Assembly: GCF_902498745.1 (NCBI RefSeq)
Contig: NZ_LR701479.1
Coordinates: forward strand, 624,292 to 688,291
DNA from: Erythrobacter sp. EC-HK427
GTDB lineage: Bacteria; Pseudomonadota; Alphaproteobacteria; Sphingomonadales; Sphingomonadaceae
DNA: 64,000 nucleotides
Direction of reading: 5' to 3'
Shown here one piece after another: positions 27,230 through 37,505 of this stretch. Position 1 is the stretch's first letter, and each line of letters opens with the position of its first letter. A program made the translations under genes and the position numbers. Under the pieces are notes generated by a model, which was given only the letters and a program-made list of their open reading frames with translations, was not told the origin of the DNA and ran no database searches.

Positions 27230-30200
27230 TCAAACCTTCTTAACAGCAAAATAGCTTTCCCCAACGCCGGCGACCGCAGTCGATGCGCGCAAGAGCTCAT
27301 TCGCCTGCGCAGCGGGTGCCGAACGAAAGTCATGCCGCGGTGGGGTGCCGGCTACGCGCCAATATCCAAACCCTTGGTCGAGCAGCACGAACACCTTCTG
27401 ACCATCGGCGTATTCAAGCTCGAGCTTGCGGCCATGGTCGGAATTTTCCGTGACCTGCAGATCGACATCGAGGCCAAACTTTTCGCCCAATAGCTCGGCT
27501 ACTTCCGCTCGGTCGTCTTCATACTCCCAGTCATGGAAGATCCGATGGGGTGGCCGATCCTTCTTCAGTGGCTGGACCAGGATATCGACTTCGACCGGGC
27601 TATCCGACTTCAGGTCAGCAGATAGAGCTTCGCATGTCCGCAGGAAGAGAAGCATCGGTAGAGGCGCGTTAAGATAGCGGTCGGTGTAGGTGATCCGCAC
27701 AAGACTGCCGGGCCTCCAGACGCCAGCCGCCTCCAATTGGTGCTTCAGCTTGGCTCCGAAGCGTTTCCCAAACTGGCTCACAGGGCATTGGCCAAACCCC
27801 TGCATCAGCTCAACCTGATCACCCGCTGCAACCTGACGCTCCAGTTCCTCTGGGTCGATTGGCTCAAAGATAGTGTGACTATCCAGCGTACCGGCAACCA
27901 CCGCGTGCGTTGCCCCCACCCCCCAGAGTTCTCCGGGCTGAGCCGCGTTCGCATCGCGCGAGAAGAACCCCGTAATGCTCTCGCTCGATTTCAGCTCAGC
28001 GAGGCGAACGATGCCAAATGCCACGCCTTGTGCGCTTGCCAGGCCAAGAGCAAACTCGAAGCGCACCGATGCATCGCGCAGGAATCTCCGCTCAACTTCT
28101 TCTAGGCTTTCAAACGACTTCGTATCGAGCACCAGCGCAACAGGCAATCCGCGTACCGAGGCTGCCGAGAAGAACGATCGCATCTTAGTTGATGTCAGCT
28201 CAGCCAGATCGAACGTCGATGGCAAGAAGATAGAGATGCTGTCCCCGCCGCCTGCTTTCAGCAGAAGCGTGTTTGCCGCATCATTAATGGGCCTTGCATC
28301 GGCAACAGCCTGATCTTCCTCTGGCAGTTCGGCATTTTTCTCAATGAAGGCCTGGACGGCAACGAGTGCAGCACGCCTATCGAGCTTTCCCTGTTGCTTG
28401 AAGAGATCGGCAGAAAGCACACACGCGGAACAGCCCATCTCACACTCATTCGGGCAATCGAGGACGTGAGCCGCTCGCTCAAAGACATGATAAATATCGT
28501 CAAGAAGTCTCGGAGCGTATCCGGCACCTCCAGATGCCTTATCGAAGATGTAGACCGACGGCACTCTGCGACCCAGCTTGCCGTCTCGAGCTGCCACGGA
28601 AATCCCAAGTTCCCGAGGTTCGATCGCTAGCCAGCGCACAAGACCCTCGCGCAGCGCTGCGCCAAACGCCCAGGCCGCACCATCGCTTCCCAGACCTGGC
28701 AACTGGACCTCGACAACGTCGGTGAGGACTTCGTGACCCAAAGCGAGGGCCCCCGTGATAGCGTAGCCCTCGTCGTTGCCAGGGCAGCGCTCCATAGCCT
28801 TCTGGTTTCTGGGGGTAAGCGGCCTGTGGTCTTTCAGCGCATCGGTCCCCGCGTCGCCAGCCCGTCCGCATTCCAGACAAATCTCGTAGCCCTTGTCGTC
28901 AGGACCACGCGAATGGTTGTAGATATATCCTTCGCGCGACGCGCGGATCCGGCCACTTTCGGGCTGCAACAAAGGCTGCCAGAGAGCATCGCCCACGCTG
29001 ACCTTGTGAGACTTTGGCTCGATATAAACTGCCTGGTCAGTGTCGGCATGCGGCTGCGCATTCCAGTCGACGCGGAACCCGGCCGGTTCAAGAAACTGCT
29101 CAATGGTAATGCTGCGCTCGCCGCAATGATCACAGTGATCGGGCATCTGGTGATCGCTTCCTGCGCCGCCACAATGATCACACCACCAGGCCCAGCGAAG
29201 GTTCTGTGGCTCACGCTGACCGCTGTCGATGGGGCTCAGCCAATTCAGAGTTACCCCGGCGGACCTCCAAACCAGACCGTCGACAACGACCTCAGCCCCG
29301 GGGGCATACTCTCGGATGGCGATATCAGCGTTGCGCGTAGGGCATTCGTAGCGCCTGTCACGGGTGCCTTCATCTTCCGAACGATTGCGCTCCTGCGCCT
29401 TCTGGGTTTCAGCACAAAGAGTGTCGAATGGAACAACTGCTGTTGGGAAGCCGCTGCCTGGGATAAGCGAACGATTGGCAAGCTCCTTCAAAAGAAACTC
29501 TTTGCAGAGGCGCCGTGCTTGGAACTCGATCGCCTTCTTCGCCGGACCATCAAGCGCGTCCGCATCCTCTTTGAGGCGCTGCCAGGTGCGCCGGAAGTTT
29601 GCGGCTTCTTTGGCGAACATCTTTGCCGTGTGTTTCCTGATCTCAGCATCGTATGCGAGGCCAGTTCCCGCGAGAAGACGTTTGAGCCCCTGCTCGGTAG
29701 CCGAGGCTGTCGCTGGAAGTTCAAGCCACTTGCAGAAGTCGTCAACTGGCACGAGATCTTCAAAGGTACGCAGGTCCGAGCGGCAGCCGAAGAAATCCCC
29801 CGTTTTTGTCTTGGCGAACTCACCGTCAACCTCACGGAACCACTGCGCAAGCAGGTAAGCGTTGGCGTGACGCTGTGCGATCCGGTCAGAATCGAGCGAT
29901 ACGCGCGGAGAGGCCAGTTTGCGCCGCATATAGCCAGCCGGATCAGCAAATGTTTCGAGATCGAGCGGCGTATTCCGGGCGATCGTGAGGCTGGTAGAGA
30001 AGCCCTGTCCGCGGCGGCCCGCTCGGCCGGCTCGCTGATTGTAGTTGGCAATCGAGGGTGGAACGTTGGTCATCAGCACGGCTTCGATCGAGCCGATGTC
30101 CACACCCATTTCCATTGTGGTGGAGCAGGCGAGCAAGTTGATATCGCCTGCCTTGAACTGCTCCTCGAAGTCGCGCAGCCGTTGAGGGGGCTGCTGAGCA

Positions 30201-33187
30201 CTGTGTTCCTCGGCTCGTAGGTAGGGCGTGCCGAGCGCTGCCTGATCGTGAAGATCGGTCCAAAGGTGCAACTGTCGAAGGATTTGGATTGATGTGTCTT
30301 CAACCAGCCAATCTCTGATCTCTTTCTTATCGTCTGACGAGAGCGGTCGCGTACGCGGAACTTTGGAAAACTCTATCGGCAAGACGGCTTTCCCGTCGAT
30401 CTTGCTTCCAGGCCGTACCAGATTGGGCGACCTCCCGAATACAAGACGCGGTAATGCGCGGCGAGTCAGGGGGCATTGCCAAGCTCTTTCAACCGCCTCG
30501 ATCTCGGCTTTCTTTTCGAGACGCAAGGTGAATGTCCCACCAACACCCGAAAGAAGGGGGGAGAGTTGATTCCAAGCGGCATGCATAACCTGATTGATCT
30601 CATGGCGGTCGCGCTGAGAAGTAAGATCAAGGTTCAGAGCTGACGCCAAGAGAAGGATAGAGTCGGGCTGGCGACCCTTAGAATTGACGGTCGGCCAGGA
30701 AGCGTCACGCTTTTCGCCTAGAAGCTCCTCGGGTCCGGTCACATTGCGTGGCCGAGCCCGTCCGGGCATCCAGCGTGCGTCGCCCTCATCCACCTCAATG
30801 GCAAACTGGCCCCGAAGAAAATCGACCATATAGTACAGGAAATCGCGCCAGTGCTCGATCGAGTAGCCGTTCTCGCTCACGATTGGCGGTAGCTTGTCCA
30901 CACCAATTCTCTCGATGTCTGGGAATCGTAACCGCGCAAGCCCTAGCGTTTCCATTGCGTTGGCATTGCGGGGGCGACGGGCGAGTTCGCGCAAGAGCAT
31001 GAAGCGGGCCAGCGCTTCCCGGTTATCGTGAAATCGTTCGCTGCGATCAAGGTCCCAGACCTTGGCCATCATGCCAATAGCCGGCTCAGAAGCAAGCGCT
31101 GACACGAGATCCGTCCAGGGTATGCCGGTTGCCGCTCCACCAGCAAGCTCAGCGTCGATCTTGGCGATATCATCTTGGAAGGCAGGCATATCTGCCACGA
31201 AACCCGCTAGAACGGCCTTCTTTTTGAGTAGCTCTTCCCTGTGCTCAACGGTCAGGTCGCTGCCCCGGGCGGCCTTCTGAACGGCATGGTAGATAAAGCC
31301 GCGAACGAAGCCCCGCTCACCGTTGGTTTCAATATTGGCAGCGAAGCGGGCAGTTCCCTGCCTGCTGTCCGAAAAGCTGATCAGCTGACGGCCATCGAAC
31401 GGCAGGGCGTGCTCCGCCTGATGCGGCGACACACCGTCAAGAAGGATTGGTGCTGCATTCTGGGTGAGGAATGGTGTGCCAAAGCGAAAGGGGAAGATGG
31501 CCGGTCGCCCGCGCCGCTTGTTCCCGAGACAGGCCGGGCAACGTCCCTCATTGAGCTGGGTCAGATAAAAATGTCCCGCCTCGCCAGTAAACTCTCCGCT
31601 GGATACATCGAAAGCGGTCGCGGTAGCTTCGGGTTTCGGGTTGATGGCAATCAGCCGTGGATGGCCGATCCCCTCATGCTCATCTTCTTCATCGTCATCA
31701 TCATGATCGCGATCACGATAGCTATCTTCGCGAAACTCATCTGCATCATGATCACTTCGCCGCTGTACGATCCTATCGCCCATGTCATCGGCCGGAAGGA
31801 AGGGCTCGCCACAATCGAGGCAGTTCTGAATTTCGAACACCATCGACTGGCAATGCGGGCATTGGTCCCGATGGTCGAAGAGCACAGCGCCAAATGGCCA
31901 ATCCTTGGGCCGCATCTCACTCGGGCAATCGACATTGATGCAGGTCCAGAGCCCGGCAACTGCCCGCGTGAAGCTGTGTGCTCGCATCGGCAGGACAGGC
32001 TTCGCTTCGCTTGCATTATGGGCCGACAGATCGAGCAAAATCCTTTCGGCATCCGGCGAAAGCGCTTTAAGCGAGGCCAGGGTCTGGGGCTCGCCTTCCA
32101 GCTTCTCGGCAACCGACGATGCTGCCGGATCATCGGACGCTGTCAGGACCTTCGAGAGGTCGACCGGCTGAGGCTTGCCCACAATGACATGCGCCCGCTC
32201 AAGCGGAACGCCAGCAATGTCGGCAAGGAATTTCTGAAGGTCGTTGCGGGCCTTCTGGTCGTCAGCAGAGCCGATGGTCGCCGACGTCGCAACGAAGCGG
32301 ACCTGATCCGGCGTCACATCGAATGCGTTCATTACCCGGCGAAGCAGGAGCGAGAGCTCCGCCGCTGCCGAGCCGATGTAACTGTGCGCTTCGTCGATAA
32401 TGATCCAGCGCAGCTTGCCTTTTGATGCGTCGAGGATCGGACGATCCTCGCGCCGGATCGTCATGTATTCGAGCATCGTCTGGTTGGTAACGAGGATCGG
32501 TGGTGGGTTAGCCCGGAGGGTTTCGCGGTAAAGAACCTGATGCGGTATCTCGTGCTCAGCCTTGTCGCGATTGGACTTCCGCGCCGTTCCCATCAATCCG
32601 TTGTAGAGGGCAAAGCGGACAGCGCCGCCGAGCGGCTTGGTCCAGGCTGTAAGACGCTTCTCCTGGCTCGCAATGAGAGCATTCAGAGGATAGAGCATAA
32701 GGGCTCGCACCCCTGTCAGCGGACCATACTCTGCAGACTCCCGGACCAGATCATCGAGCATCGGGACCAGGAAACACTCGGTCTTGCCCGACCCCGTGCC
32801 GCTCGAAACCAGGACCGAATGCGGCTCTTGCGTGCTGAGCAGTTCCCATGCCGCCAGCTGGTGCGCGTAGGCAGGGTAATCGAAGCGTAATTCAGTATCC
32901 GATGTTTGCGTGATCGCGTCGATTGTGCGCTGATGCAGCAGCGCATGAAGTTGGTCAGGACTTTTTCCTGACGACACATAGCCGGGAGCAGCCTGAAAAA
33001 GCTGTTCGGAAAGGAGGCTACCGTTTACGGGGTCCGTACCGGCAAGAGTGCTCCGGAGAAAAGCGTTAAGCCCTTGGTGCCGGATACCTGCGCGCGAGAC
33101 AACCGCTTCGGCGAGACCAGTCCTCAGCCGCTGGTGCACCTCCATCGGCGACAATCGGGATGTAGGGAGGGGATCACTGGCGGCCAT
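27230..33187 (-). CDS. druE: DruE-like giant DUF1998 helicase of Druantia (type III)
   Basis: This 1985-residue superfamily-2 helicase has Walker A SSGTGSGKTECFLVP near residue 130, DEAH box WIIIDEAHSYIG near 264, ATSATIGS after it, and motif VI NYNQRAGRAGRRGQGFS near 1054. Putative zinc clusters are at ~415-465 (CINVDC, CPHC, CLDCGE) and ~1330-1360 (WWCDHCGG, HCDHCGE). The C-terminal DUF1998 region has CPNECEMGCSAC near 1582 and a ~350-residue extension. Size and domains fit DruE, the signature protein of Druantia anti-phage systems. With DruH directly upstream, this is the two-gene type III. The ATG at 33187 overlaps druH by 14 bases and follows CGGAG; longer upstream starts lie inside druH. 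The mechanism of Druantia is not well understood. Confidence 0.85.
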   Translation of the reverse strand: MAASDPLPTSRLSPMEVHQRLRTGLAEAVVSRAGIRHQGLNAFLRSTLAGTDPVNGSLLSEQLFQAAPGYVSSGKSPDQLHALLHQRTIDAITQTSDTELRFDYPAYAHQLAAWELLSTQEPHSVLVSSGTGSGKTECFLVPMLDDLVRESAEYGPLTGVRALMLYPLNALIASQEKRLTAWTKPLGGAVRFALYNGLMGTARKSNRDKAEHEIPHQVLYRETLRANPPPILVTNQTMLEYMTIRREDRPILDASKGKLRWIIIDEAHSYIGSAAAELSLLLRRVMNAFDVTPDQVRFVATSATIGSADDQKARNDLQKFLADIAGVPLERAHVIVGKPQPVDLSKVLTASDDPAASSVAEKLEGEPQTLASLKALSPDAERILLDLSAHNASEAKPVLPMRAHSFTRAVAGLWTCINVDCPSEMRPKDWPFGAVLFDHRDQCPHCQSMVFEIQNCLDCGEPFLPADDMGDRIVQRRSDHDADEFREDSYRDRDHDDDDEEDEHEGIGHPRLIAINPKPEATATAFDVSSGEFTGEAGHFYLTQLNEGRCPACLGNKRRGRPAIFPFRFGTPFLTQNAAPILLDGVSPHQAEHALPFDGRQLISFSDSRQGTARFAANIETNGERGFVRGFIYHAVQKAARGSDLTVEHREELLKKKAVLAGFVADMPAFQDDIAKIDAELAGGAATGIPWTDLVSALASEPAIGMMAKVWDLDRSERFHDNREALARFMLLRELARRPRNANAMETLGLARLRFPDIERIGVDKLPPIVSENGYSIEHWRDFLYYMVDFLRGQFAIEVDEGDARWMPGRARPRNVTGPEELLGEKRDASWPTVNSKGRQPDSILLLASALNLDLTSQRDRHEINQVMHAAWNQLSPLLSGVGGTFTLRLEKKAEIEAVERAWQCPLTRRALPRLVFGRSPNLVRPGSKIDGKAVLPIEFSKVPRTRPLSSDDKKEIRDWLVEDTSIQILRQLHLWTDLHDQAALGTPYLRAEEHSAQQPPQRLRDFEEQFKAGDINLLACSTTMEMGVDIGSIEAVLMTNVPPSIANYNQRAGRAGRRGQGFSTSLTIARNTPLDLETFADPAGYMRRKLASPRVSLDSDRIAQRHANAYLLAQWFREVDGEFAKTKTGDFFGCRSDLRTFEDLVPVDDFCKWLELPATASATEQGLKRLLAGTGLAYDAEIRKHTAKMFAKEAANFRRTWQRLKEDADALDGPAKKAIEFQARRLCKEFLLKELANRSLIPGSGFPTAVVPFDTLCAETQKAQERNRSEDEGTRDRRYECPTRNADIAIREYAPGAEVVVDGLVWRSAGVTLNWLSPIDSGQREPQNLRWAWWCDHCGGAGSDHQMPDHCDHCGERSITIEQFLEPAGFRVDWNAQPHADTDQAVYIEPKSHKVSVGDALWQPLLQPESGRIRASREGYIYNHSRGPDDKGYEICLECGRAGDAGTDALKDHRPLTPRNQKAMERCPGNDEGYAITGALALGHEVLTDVVEVQLPGLGSDGAAWAFGAALREGLVRWLAIEPRELGISVAARDGKLGRRVPSVYIFDKASGGAGYAPRLLDDIYHVFERAAHVLDCPNECEMGCSACVLSADLFKQQGKLDRRAALVAVQAFIEKNAELPEEDQAVADARPINDAANTLLLKAGGGDSISIFLPSTFDLAELTSTKMRSFFSAASVRGLPVALVLDTKSFESLEEVERRFLRDASVRFEFALGLASAQGVAFGIVRLAELKSSESITGFFSRDANAAQPGELWGVGATHAVVAGTLDSHTIFEPIDPEELERQVAAGDQVELMQGFGQCPVSQFGKRFGAKLKHQLEAAGVWRPGSLVRITYTDRYLNAPLPMLLFLRTCEALSADLKSDSPVEVDILVQPLKKDRPPHRIFHDWEYEDDRAEVAELLGEKFGLDVDLQVTENSDHGRKLELEYADGQKVFVLLDQGFGYWRVAGTPPRHDFRSAPAAQANELLRASTAVAGVGESYFAVKKV

Positions 33188-36100
33188 TCTTGAGCTCCGA
33201 AAGGGCATAGCCAAAGGCTTTGGCAAAATAGTCGGGGTGACGTCGTTCGACGTCCTTGATGGTGAGGACTTGCTCCTTCTTGAGAGAAGCACGTCCGGTA
33301 GCGGACAGAGCAGCGGCGAAAGGAGCATCGAAGGCCCGCATCAGCGCTTCGACGAAGTTCTCTCTTGGCAGTAGCTCGCTGTAAGCAGGCCGAAAAGGGT
33401 TGAAGCCGCCGGCATCCATATTGATGCCCTCGCTTGTATGGCTCGTGAAGTGGTTGCGAAGCTCTTCCCAGCTCAACGGTGAGAAGTCCCGGCAAATGAG
33501 TGGCGCAAGCTGCGGCGCACGCGCCGCGATTTCGTTCTGACGTTCCGTGATGTTTGCCAACGCCCACTGAGGGTCATCGAGCCGGCTGACCAGATAATTG
33601 CCTTGAGCCTGAAAGGCAGCGTCCCAGGCCTTGATCGGCAAAAGAGACCAGCTTGAGCACAGGCCATCAAACAGCTCGAGGATCGTCGAGAGGTGTTGCT
33701 CCTCGCAGCGATAAAGAAGGAGCGGCGCAAGCGGACCGGCAATCTCAAACTTGCTGAAGATTTCGAACGTCTGCGGAGGCAAGCCATTGAGCGACAGCGC
33801 CAAATCCATGACTGCACGAATGGTCTGGGTCGCTTCAGAAGACATGGGCTCGGCAGCGAGTTCCTCCGCCAGCCGCACCAAGTCCTCGCGCGCCTGCAAA
33901 AGAGGCTGTGCCATGGCCCGGCCGAGCCTGTGTTGCGGAACGTCGTGAACCGGATCGCCGTCGATAAACTTTGGCCTCGTGAGGACGCGAGAACCTTCGC
34001 GCAGATAGACGAGCCATGGACCGCGCAATCGTGGCAGCTGGATCAATTGCCCTCCGAGGCCGCCAAGCAATCCGTCAAACGGACCGAAATCCACCTCTTT
34101 CTCGGGAGCACCAAGAAAGCGGCCGCCAACGCGGACATCCTCGCCGACAATGGCCGTTTTCGGACGCAGCCCTCCCGAAGGCTCCCACTCAAGAGAATTG
34201 CCGAATTCCGTGACGTACCAGTTGTCATTGCTGCCGTTGTGAAAGTCGAGCCGGACCTGGGCATCGATGCCGAGCGGCCGCATCAAGGCGGCAATATCGT
34301 TGCGCAGAGCCGACAGGCCCAGTTCGACATCGACCTTCCAACTCGCCTCTAGCGACGCTCCAGCGTGATGGGCAACTTCGCCCATCAGCATCGCACGGCC
34401 CGGCGCGCGGGCAACGGTGTCACGAAGATCGGCGAGGCCTACGATAGTATCGCGCCTGAGAAGTTCGCCATCCCAGGTCGTCAGCCATTCTTTCGATCGC
34501 AAAGGCACATTGAGGTCGAAAGTGGAGCCATGATAGGGGGTGAGGCGCAAGCCGAGCACCGCGCGACGGGGCGGATCGATCCGCACCCGCCAGCGATGGT
34601 CCGCAATCGGCGTTTCATCGCTGAGCACCGCTTCTCCGGTCCAACCTTCCAAAAGGACTTCCGCATGGGCCGCATTTATCCGCTGGCTGAGTGCGAATTC
34701 AGCCGGCAGAACCAGTGCATTCGTCCGGTCCCGAACATGCTTGGTCGCGCCATCGAGCCAGGCGAACTCGCAATGCCCAGGGCCCGCGTTGACAAGATCA
34801 TCGCGCCAAGTGCTTTCCCCTGCAAACCGCCAGCCGACCTCTCCACGCGTTGCAGTGCGCCGGGAAACCCCGTCTTCGACTTCTGCATGCAGCGGATGTT
34901 TGATCAACCGCTCGCCGCCGGGTGCCTGCACACCGGTCGCCTCTTGGGCCACTATGGTCAGGCGATCCTTACGATCTGCACTCTGCCCCGTCCGCACCAG
35001 AAATGCGTCGCCGTTGGGCTTCTCGGCGATGATCTGGCCAGCACAGCGGTAGAGCGAGCGACCAGGTGCAAAAGCAAAGTCCTCGGCTTCGATCTCTGTA
35101 TTGCTGTCCTTGCCGCGAAGCATCCAATCCTGCGGAACATCGACAAAGACTGGTTCGGCGCGATAACCACCTGACCCCTGACCGATAAGGGAATACGTGC
35201 CTAGCTCCGTGTCTCCGGTCCGCCGCTCAAATATCCGCAGTCCATCCCCAACCGCTTTGCCGCCCGGCAGGACAAAGCTTTGGGCTAGTCTTTCGCCGCG
35301 CGCATGGAATTCGGCGGTGACGGAGAGGTCCAAGGGAAAATCGATCGCAGCTTCGCTGCGCATTGCGCGCGCTACCCAGCAATTGCCTGATTCGACCTCA
35401 AGGTAAGCCAGCCGACCGGAAATACGGTCTGCCAAGGCACCCGAGGGCTGAAGTAACACGCGGACATATTCACCTGCGGACAGCACACGATCCTTGTCGT
35501 CCCAGCGACCTTCGAGATGGAAAGCCAAGCTTTCGCACCATTCACCATCCTGCGAACGCATCAGCCGTCCGACCCGGATACTCCCTGTTCCGGTCAGCTT
35601 TCTGGCTTCAAGGAGCGTATCGATGAGGCTCGCAGCTGCCCCGTCGAGCGTCATCGGCAGTTCATCGCGCCAGTCTTCGTAAGCGTGGTCCAGCCGGGCC
35701 GAATAAGGGCGACCGTCAACTGGCACTTCCTTGTCGATGAATGCACGAAGCTCGACGATCTTGAGGGCAAGTTCCCCGCAGATTGCGTGCATTTCCGGGC
35801 TGCGCCAGATTGAGGGAAGCAGATAATCGTTACGTTCGCAGATCGAGACAGCGTTAGCGATATCCTGCACCTCTACTCCCAGCAGTTCGCCGACTACCCG
35901 TTCAAGGTAACGGCGTGGCCAGCTGGCGCCGCTCGAGATTGCCGCTGCCGGGAATCCTCCCTGTCGCGCCAGATTGGAAAGTCGTTGGTTCCCATGCGCC
36001 GTAATGAGCGGATTAACGCCCCAGGCATCGAAGCCTCGATCCGCAAGGGCTCGCCATTCCGACTGCGGAAGCTGGAGACCCAAAACGGTTCCAATGTCGG

Positions 36101-36470
36101 ACCATCGCTGGATGCCGCCTTGGTAAGAGCGGCGAAACCAGTCGGCGGCCCAAAGGACGAAAGCGGGGGCCAGAGAGTGGCGCAGAATTGCTGATCCAAG
36201 AGTGGCGGATAGCTTGGCTTCTATCCGCTGAAAAATCTCCGGAGCTAGCTTGTAGCGGTAAAGCGGCATCCCCGTAGGACGGGGTATACCAAGATCACTG
36301 CAGACTTTTCCCAACGGATGCGGGCCGCTTTCTGCGGACCGGGCCAGATGGATGGCACGGATCATCAAAATGCGGGAACCGCTGATTGCGTGTATGTCAT
36401 CGGCGATCTTGCGCAGTTGTACCGGGTCGGTTCGCGCCGCATCGATCTCGCGCTTAAAGTCCCGGGTCAT
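33174..36470 (-). CDS. druH: DruH-like Druantia type III protein (STY4851-like)
   Basis: The 1098-residue protein contains no catalytic motif I can recognise. It looks mixed alpha/beta, with a helical first third, a central beta-rich region rich in aromatic and charged residues, and a helical end. Size and position, coupled to the giant DUF1998 helicase and just upstream of it, match DruH of Druantia type III, which I recall as a large protein of unknown function annotated in enterobacteria as STY4851/ECs_5259. Its ATG at 36470 overlaps the stop of the 325-residue gene (ATGA), and its end overlaps druE by 14 bases. The call rests on context, length and general style. A profile search would confirm it. 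Confidence 0.75.
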   Translation of the reverse strand: MTRDFKREIDAARTDPVQLRKIADDIHAISGSRILMIRAIHLARSAESGPHPLGKVCSDLGIPRPTGMPLYRYKLAPEIFQRIEAKLSATLGSAILRHSLAPAFVLWAADWFRRSYQGGIQRWSDIGTVLGLQLPQSEWRALADRGFDAWGVNPLITAHGNQRLSNLARQGGFPAAAISSGASWPRRYLERVVGELLGVEVQDIANAVSICERNDYLLPSIWRSPEMHAICGELALKIVELRAFIDKEVPVDGRPYSARLDHAYEDWRDELPMTLDGAAASLIDTLLEARKLTGTGSIRVGRLMRSQDGEWCESLAFHLEGRWDDKDRVLSAGEYVRVLLQPSGALADRISGRLAYLEVESGNCWVARAMRSEAAIDFPLDLSVTAEFHARGERLAQSFVLPGGKAVGDGLRIFERRTGDTELGTYSLIGQGSGGYRAEPVFVDVPQDWMLRGKDSNTEIEAEDFAFAPGRSLYRCAGQIIAEKPNGDAFLVRTGQSADRKDRLTIVAQEATGVQAPGGERLIKHPLHAEVEDGVSRRTATRGEVGWRFAGESTWRDDLVNAGPGHCEFAWLDGATKHVRDRTNALVLPAEFALSQRINAAHAEVLLEGWTGEAVLSDETPIADHRWRVRIDPPRRAVLGLRLTPYHGSTFDLNVPLRSKEWLTTWDGELLRRDTIVGLADLRDTVARAPGRAMLMGEVAHHAGASLEASWKVDVELGLSALRNDIAALMRPLGIDAQVRLDFHNGSNDNWYVTEFGNSLEWEPSGGLRPKTAIVGEDVRVGGRFLGAPEKEVDFGPFDGLLGGLGGQLIQLPRLRGPWLVYLREGSRVLTRPKFIDGDPVHDVPQHRLGRAMAQPLLQAREDLVRLAEELAAEPMSSEATQTIRAVMDLALSLNGLPPQTFEIFSKFEIAGPLAPLLLYRCEEQHLSTILELFDGLCSSWSLLPIKAWDAAFQAQGNYLVSRLDDPQWALANITERQNEIAARAPQLAPLICRDFSPLSWEELRNHFTSHTSEGINMDAGGFNPFRPAYSELLPRENFVEALMRAFDAPFAAALSATGRASLKKEQVLTIKDVERRHPDYFAKAFGYALSELKNGRQ

Positions 36471-37444
36471 GGCGAACGCTTCCCTCTGCCTTCGTCATTT
36501 CTAGCCTGCAAGATATCGGCGATCACGCTCTGGGCACGGTAGGGGCCAATCTCGCGATACTCGATAAAAAAGTTCCGTACTTTGGCGACTTCATCCAGCG
36601 AGGGTCCCTCCATGATCCAATGCTTGGGCACCAGGTCGCCATGCCAAAAGTATCCTTCTTGCGCTTCTCCAAGTTCGACTGCCGGGCCATCATCGCGATG
36701 TAACCGGCCCATTTGATCCTGCCACACGTGCTTGGGACCTTCGCTTGCCCAGACGATATTTTTGTATGAGTACATCCACCACAATCGAAGGGGTGACTTG
36801 ATCCGGGGATCGCAAAGGTCAGCAGGCGTCAACCTTTGGATATGCCGCCATGCTTCTTGGAGCCCGTCATCGATCGTGTCATAGAGGTCGACCATCGTGT
36901 CCATGTCTGGCTTGCAAAGCTCGGAAGCCCTCGTCTTTATGCACGTGCTCACACAATTTTCGACCATAGCCTCAAGCCCGCGACAATTCGCAAAGAACAC
37001 GTTTAGGTCCTGAGCTGGGGCCTGCGGAACCATGAGATGGCACGAGCTTTCAAGCCATGACCGGAGCGTTTCAAAAGGACCCGACTTAAGGACATTCCGA
37101 GAATAAAGACCACCCAAGGTGAATAGCGCAAAGAACCCTTCCTGCAGGTCTCCGGCATCTGATACAGACCCGCCACTATCAATCGCTTCAATGGCGCACT
37201 CTACATTTCTGGTATCGAAATCCCATTGTTCTTCGACCTCCATGACCTCTTGCATTTCCGTCGAAAGAACGTGGATTGTGGCTTTAAGCAGAGCTTCAAA
37301 GCCAGAGTTGCAGAAGACTAATTCTGGTTCCGAAACCTCATTGCCTTGGAAAGCCGAAATTAGTCCCTCTTGAAACCGTTCGCGCGTATTGCCCTCCACA
37401 TCATCCCCCCAGTTGCGCAATTCTACCCTTTGACACGAACCCAC
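36467..37444 (-). CDS. Unknown protein between Zorya and Druantia, translationally coupled to DruH
   Basis: The 325-residue product is acidic. Residues 1-220 are helical and unrecognised. Near the C-terminus is a motif of the kind L-H-R-D-D-G-P-A with a following aromatic and Y-F-W-H-G (about 258-278, MGRLHRDDGPAVELG), resembling repeat units of secreted or phage-related proteins that carry HRxxGPA motifs. No catalytic residues can be named. The start is GTG at 37444; GTG at 37399 after GGGGGATGAT is an alternative. It starts 62 bases after zorD and overlaps druH by four bases (ATGA). It is not part of the Zorya or Druantia gene sets I know. It could be a sensor or regulator for either system. 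Confidence 0.7.
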   Translation of the reverse strand: MGSCQRVELRNWGDDVEGNTRERFQEGLISAFQGNEVSEPELVFCNSGFEALLKATIHVLSTEMQEVMEVEEQWDFDTRNVECAIEAIDSGGSVSDAGDLQEGFFALFTLGGLYSRNVLKSGPFETLRSWLESSCHLMVPQAPAQDLNVFFANCRGLEAMVENCVSTCIKTRASELCKPDMDTMVDLYDTIDDGLQEAWRHIQRLTPADLCDPRIKSPLRLWWMYSYKNIVWASEGPKHVWQDQMGRLHRDDGPAVELGEAQEGYFWHGDLVPKHWIMEGPSLDEVAKVRNFFIEYREIGPYRAQSVIADILQARNDEGRGKRSP

Positions 37445-37505
37445 ATTGGAAGTTCCAAAGCATCCCTGATTTTTGTTCCGGAAACAATGACGAAGGTCTG
37501 GCCTT

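Noticed and set aside
28733-30220. Long plus-strand open frame (495 codons) within druE
   Set aside because: It is antisense to a gene with clear helicase and zinc motifs; its own translation is low-complexity and has no motif or ribosome-binding site.
31241-32425. Plus-strand open frame (394 codons) within druE
   Set aside because: A shadow of druE in high-GC sequence; no recognised domain.
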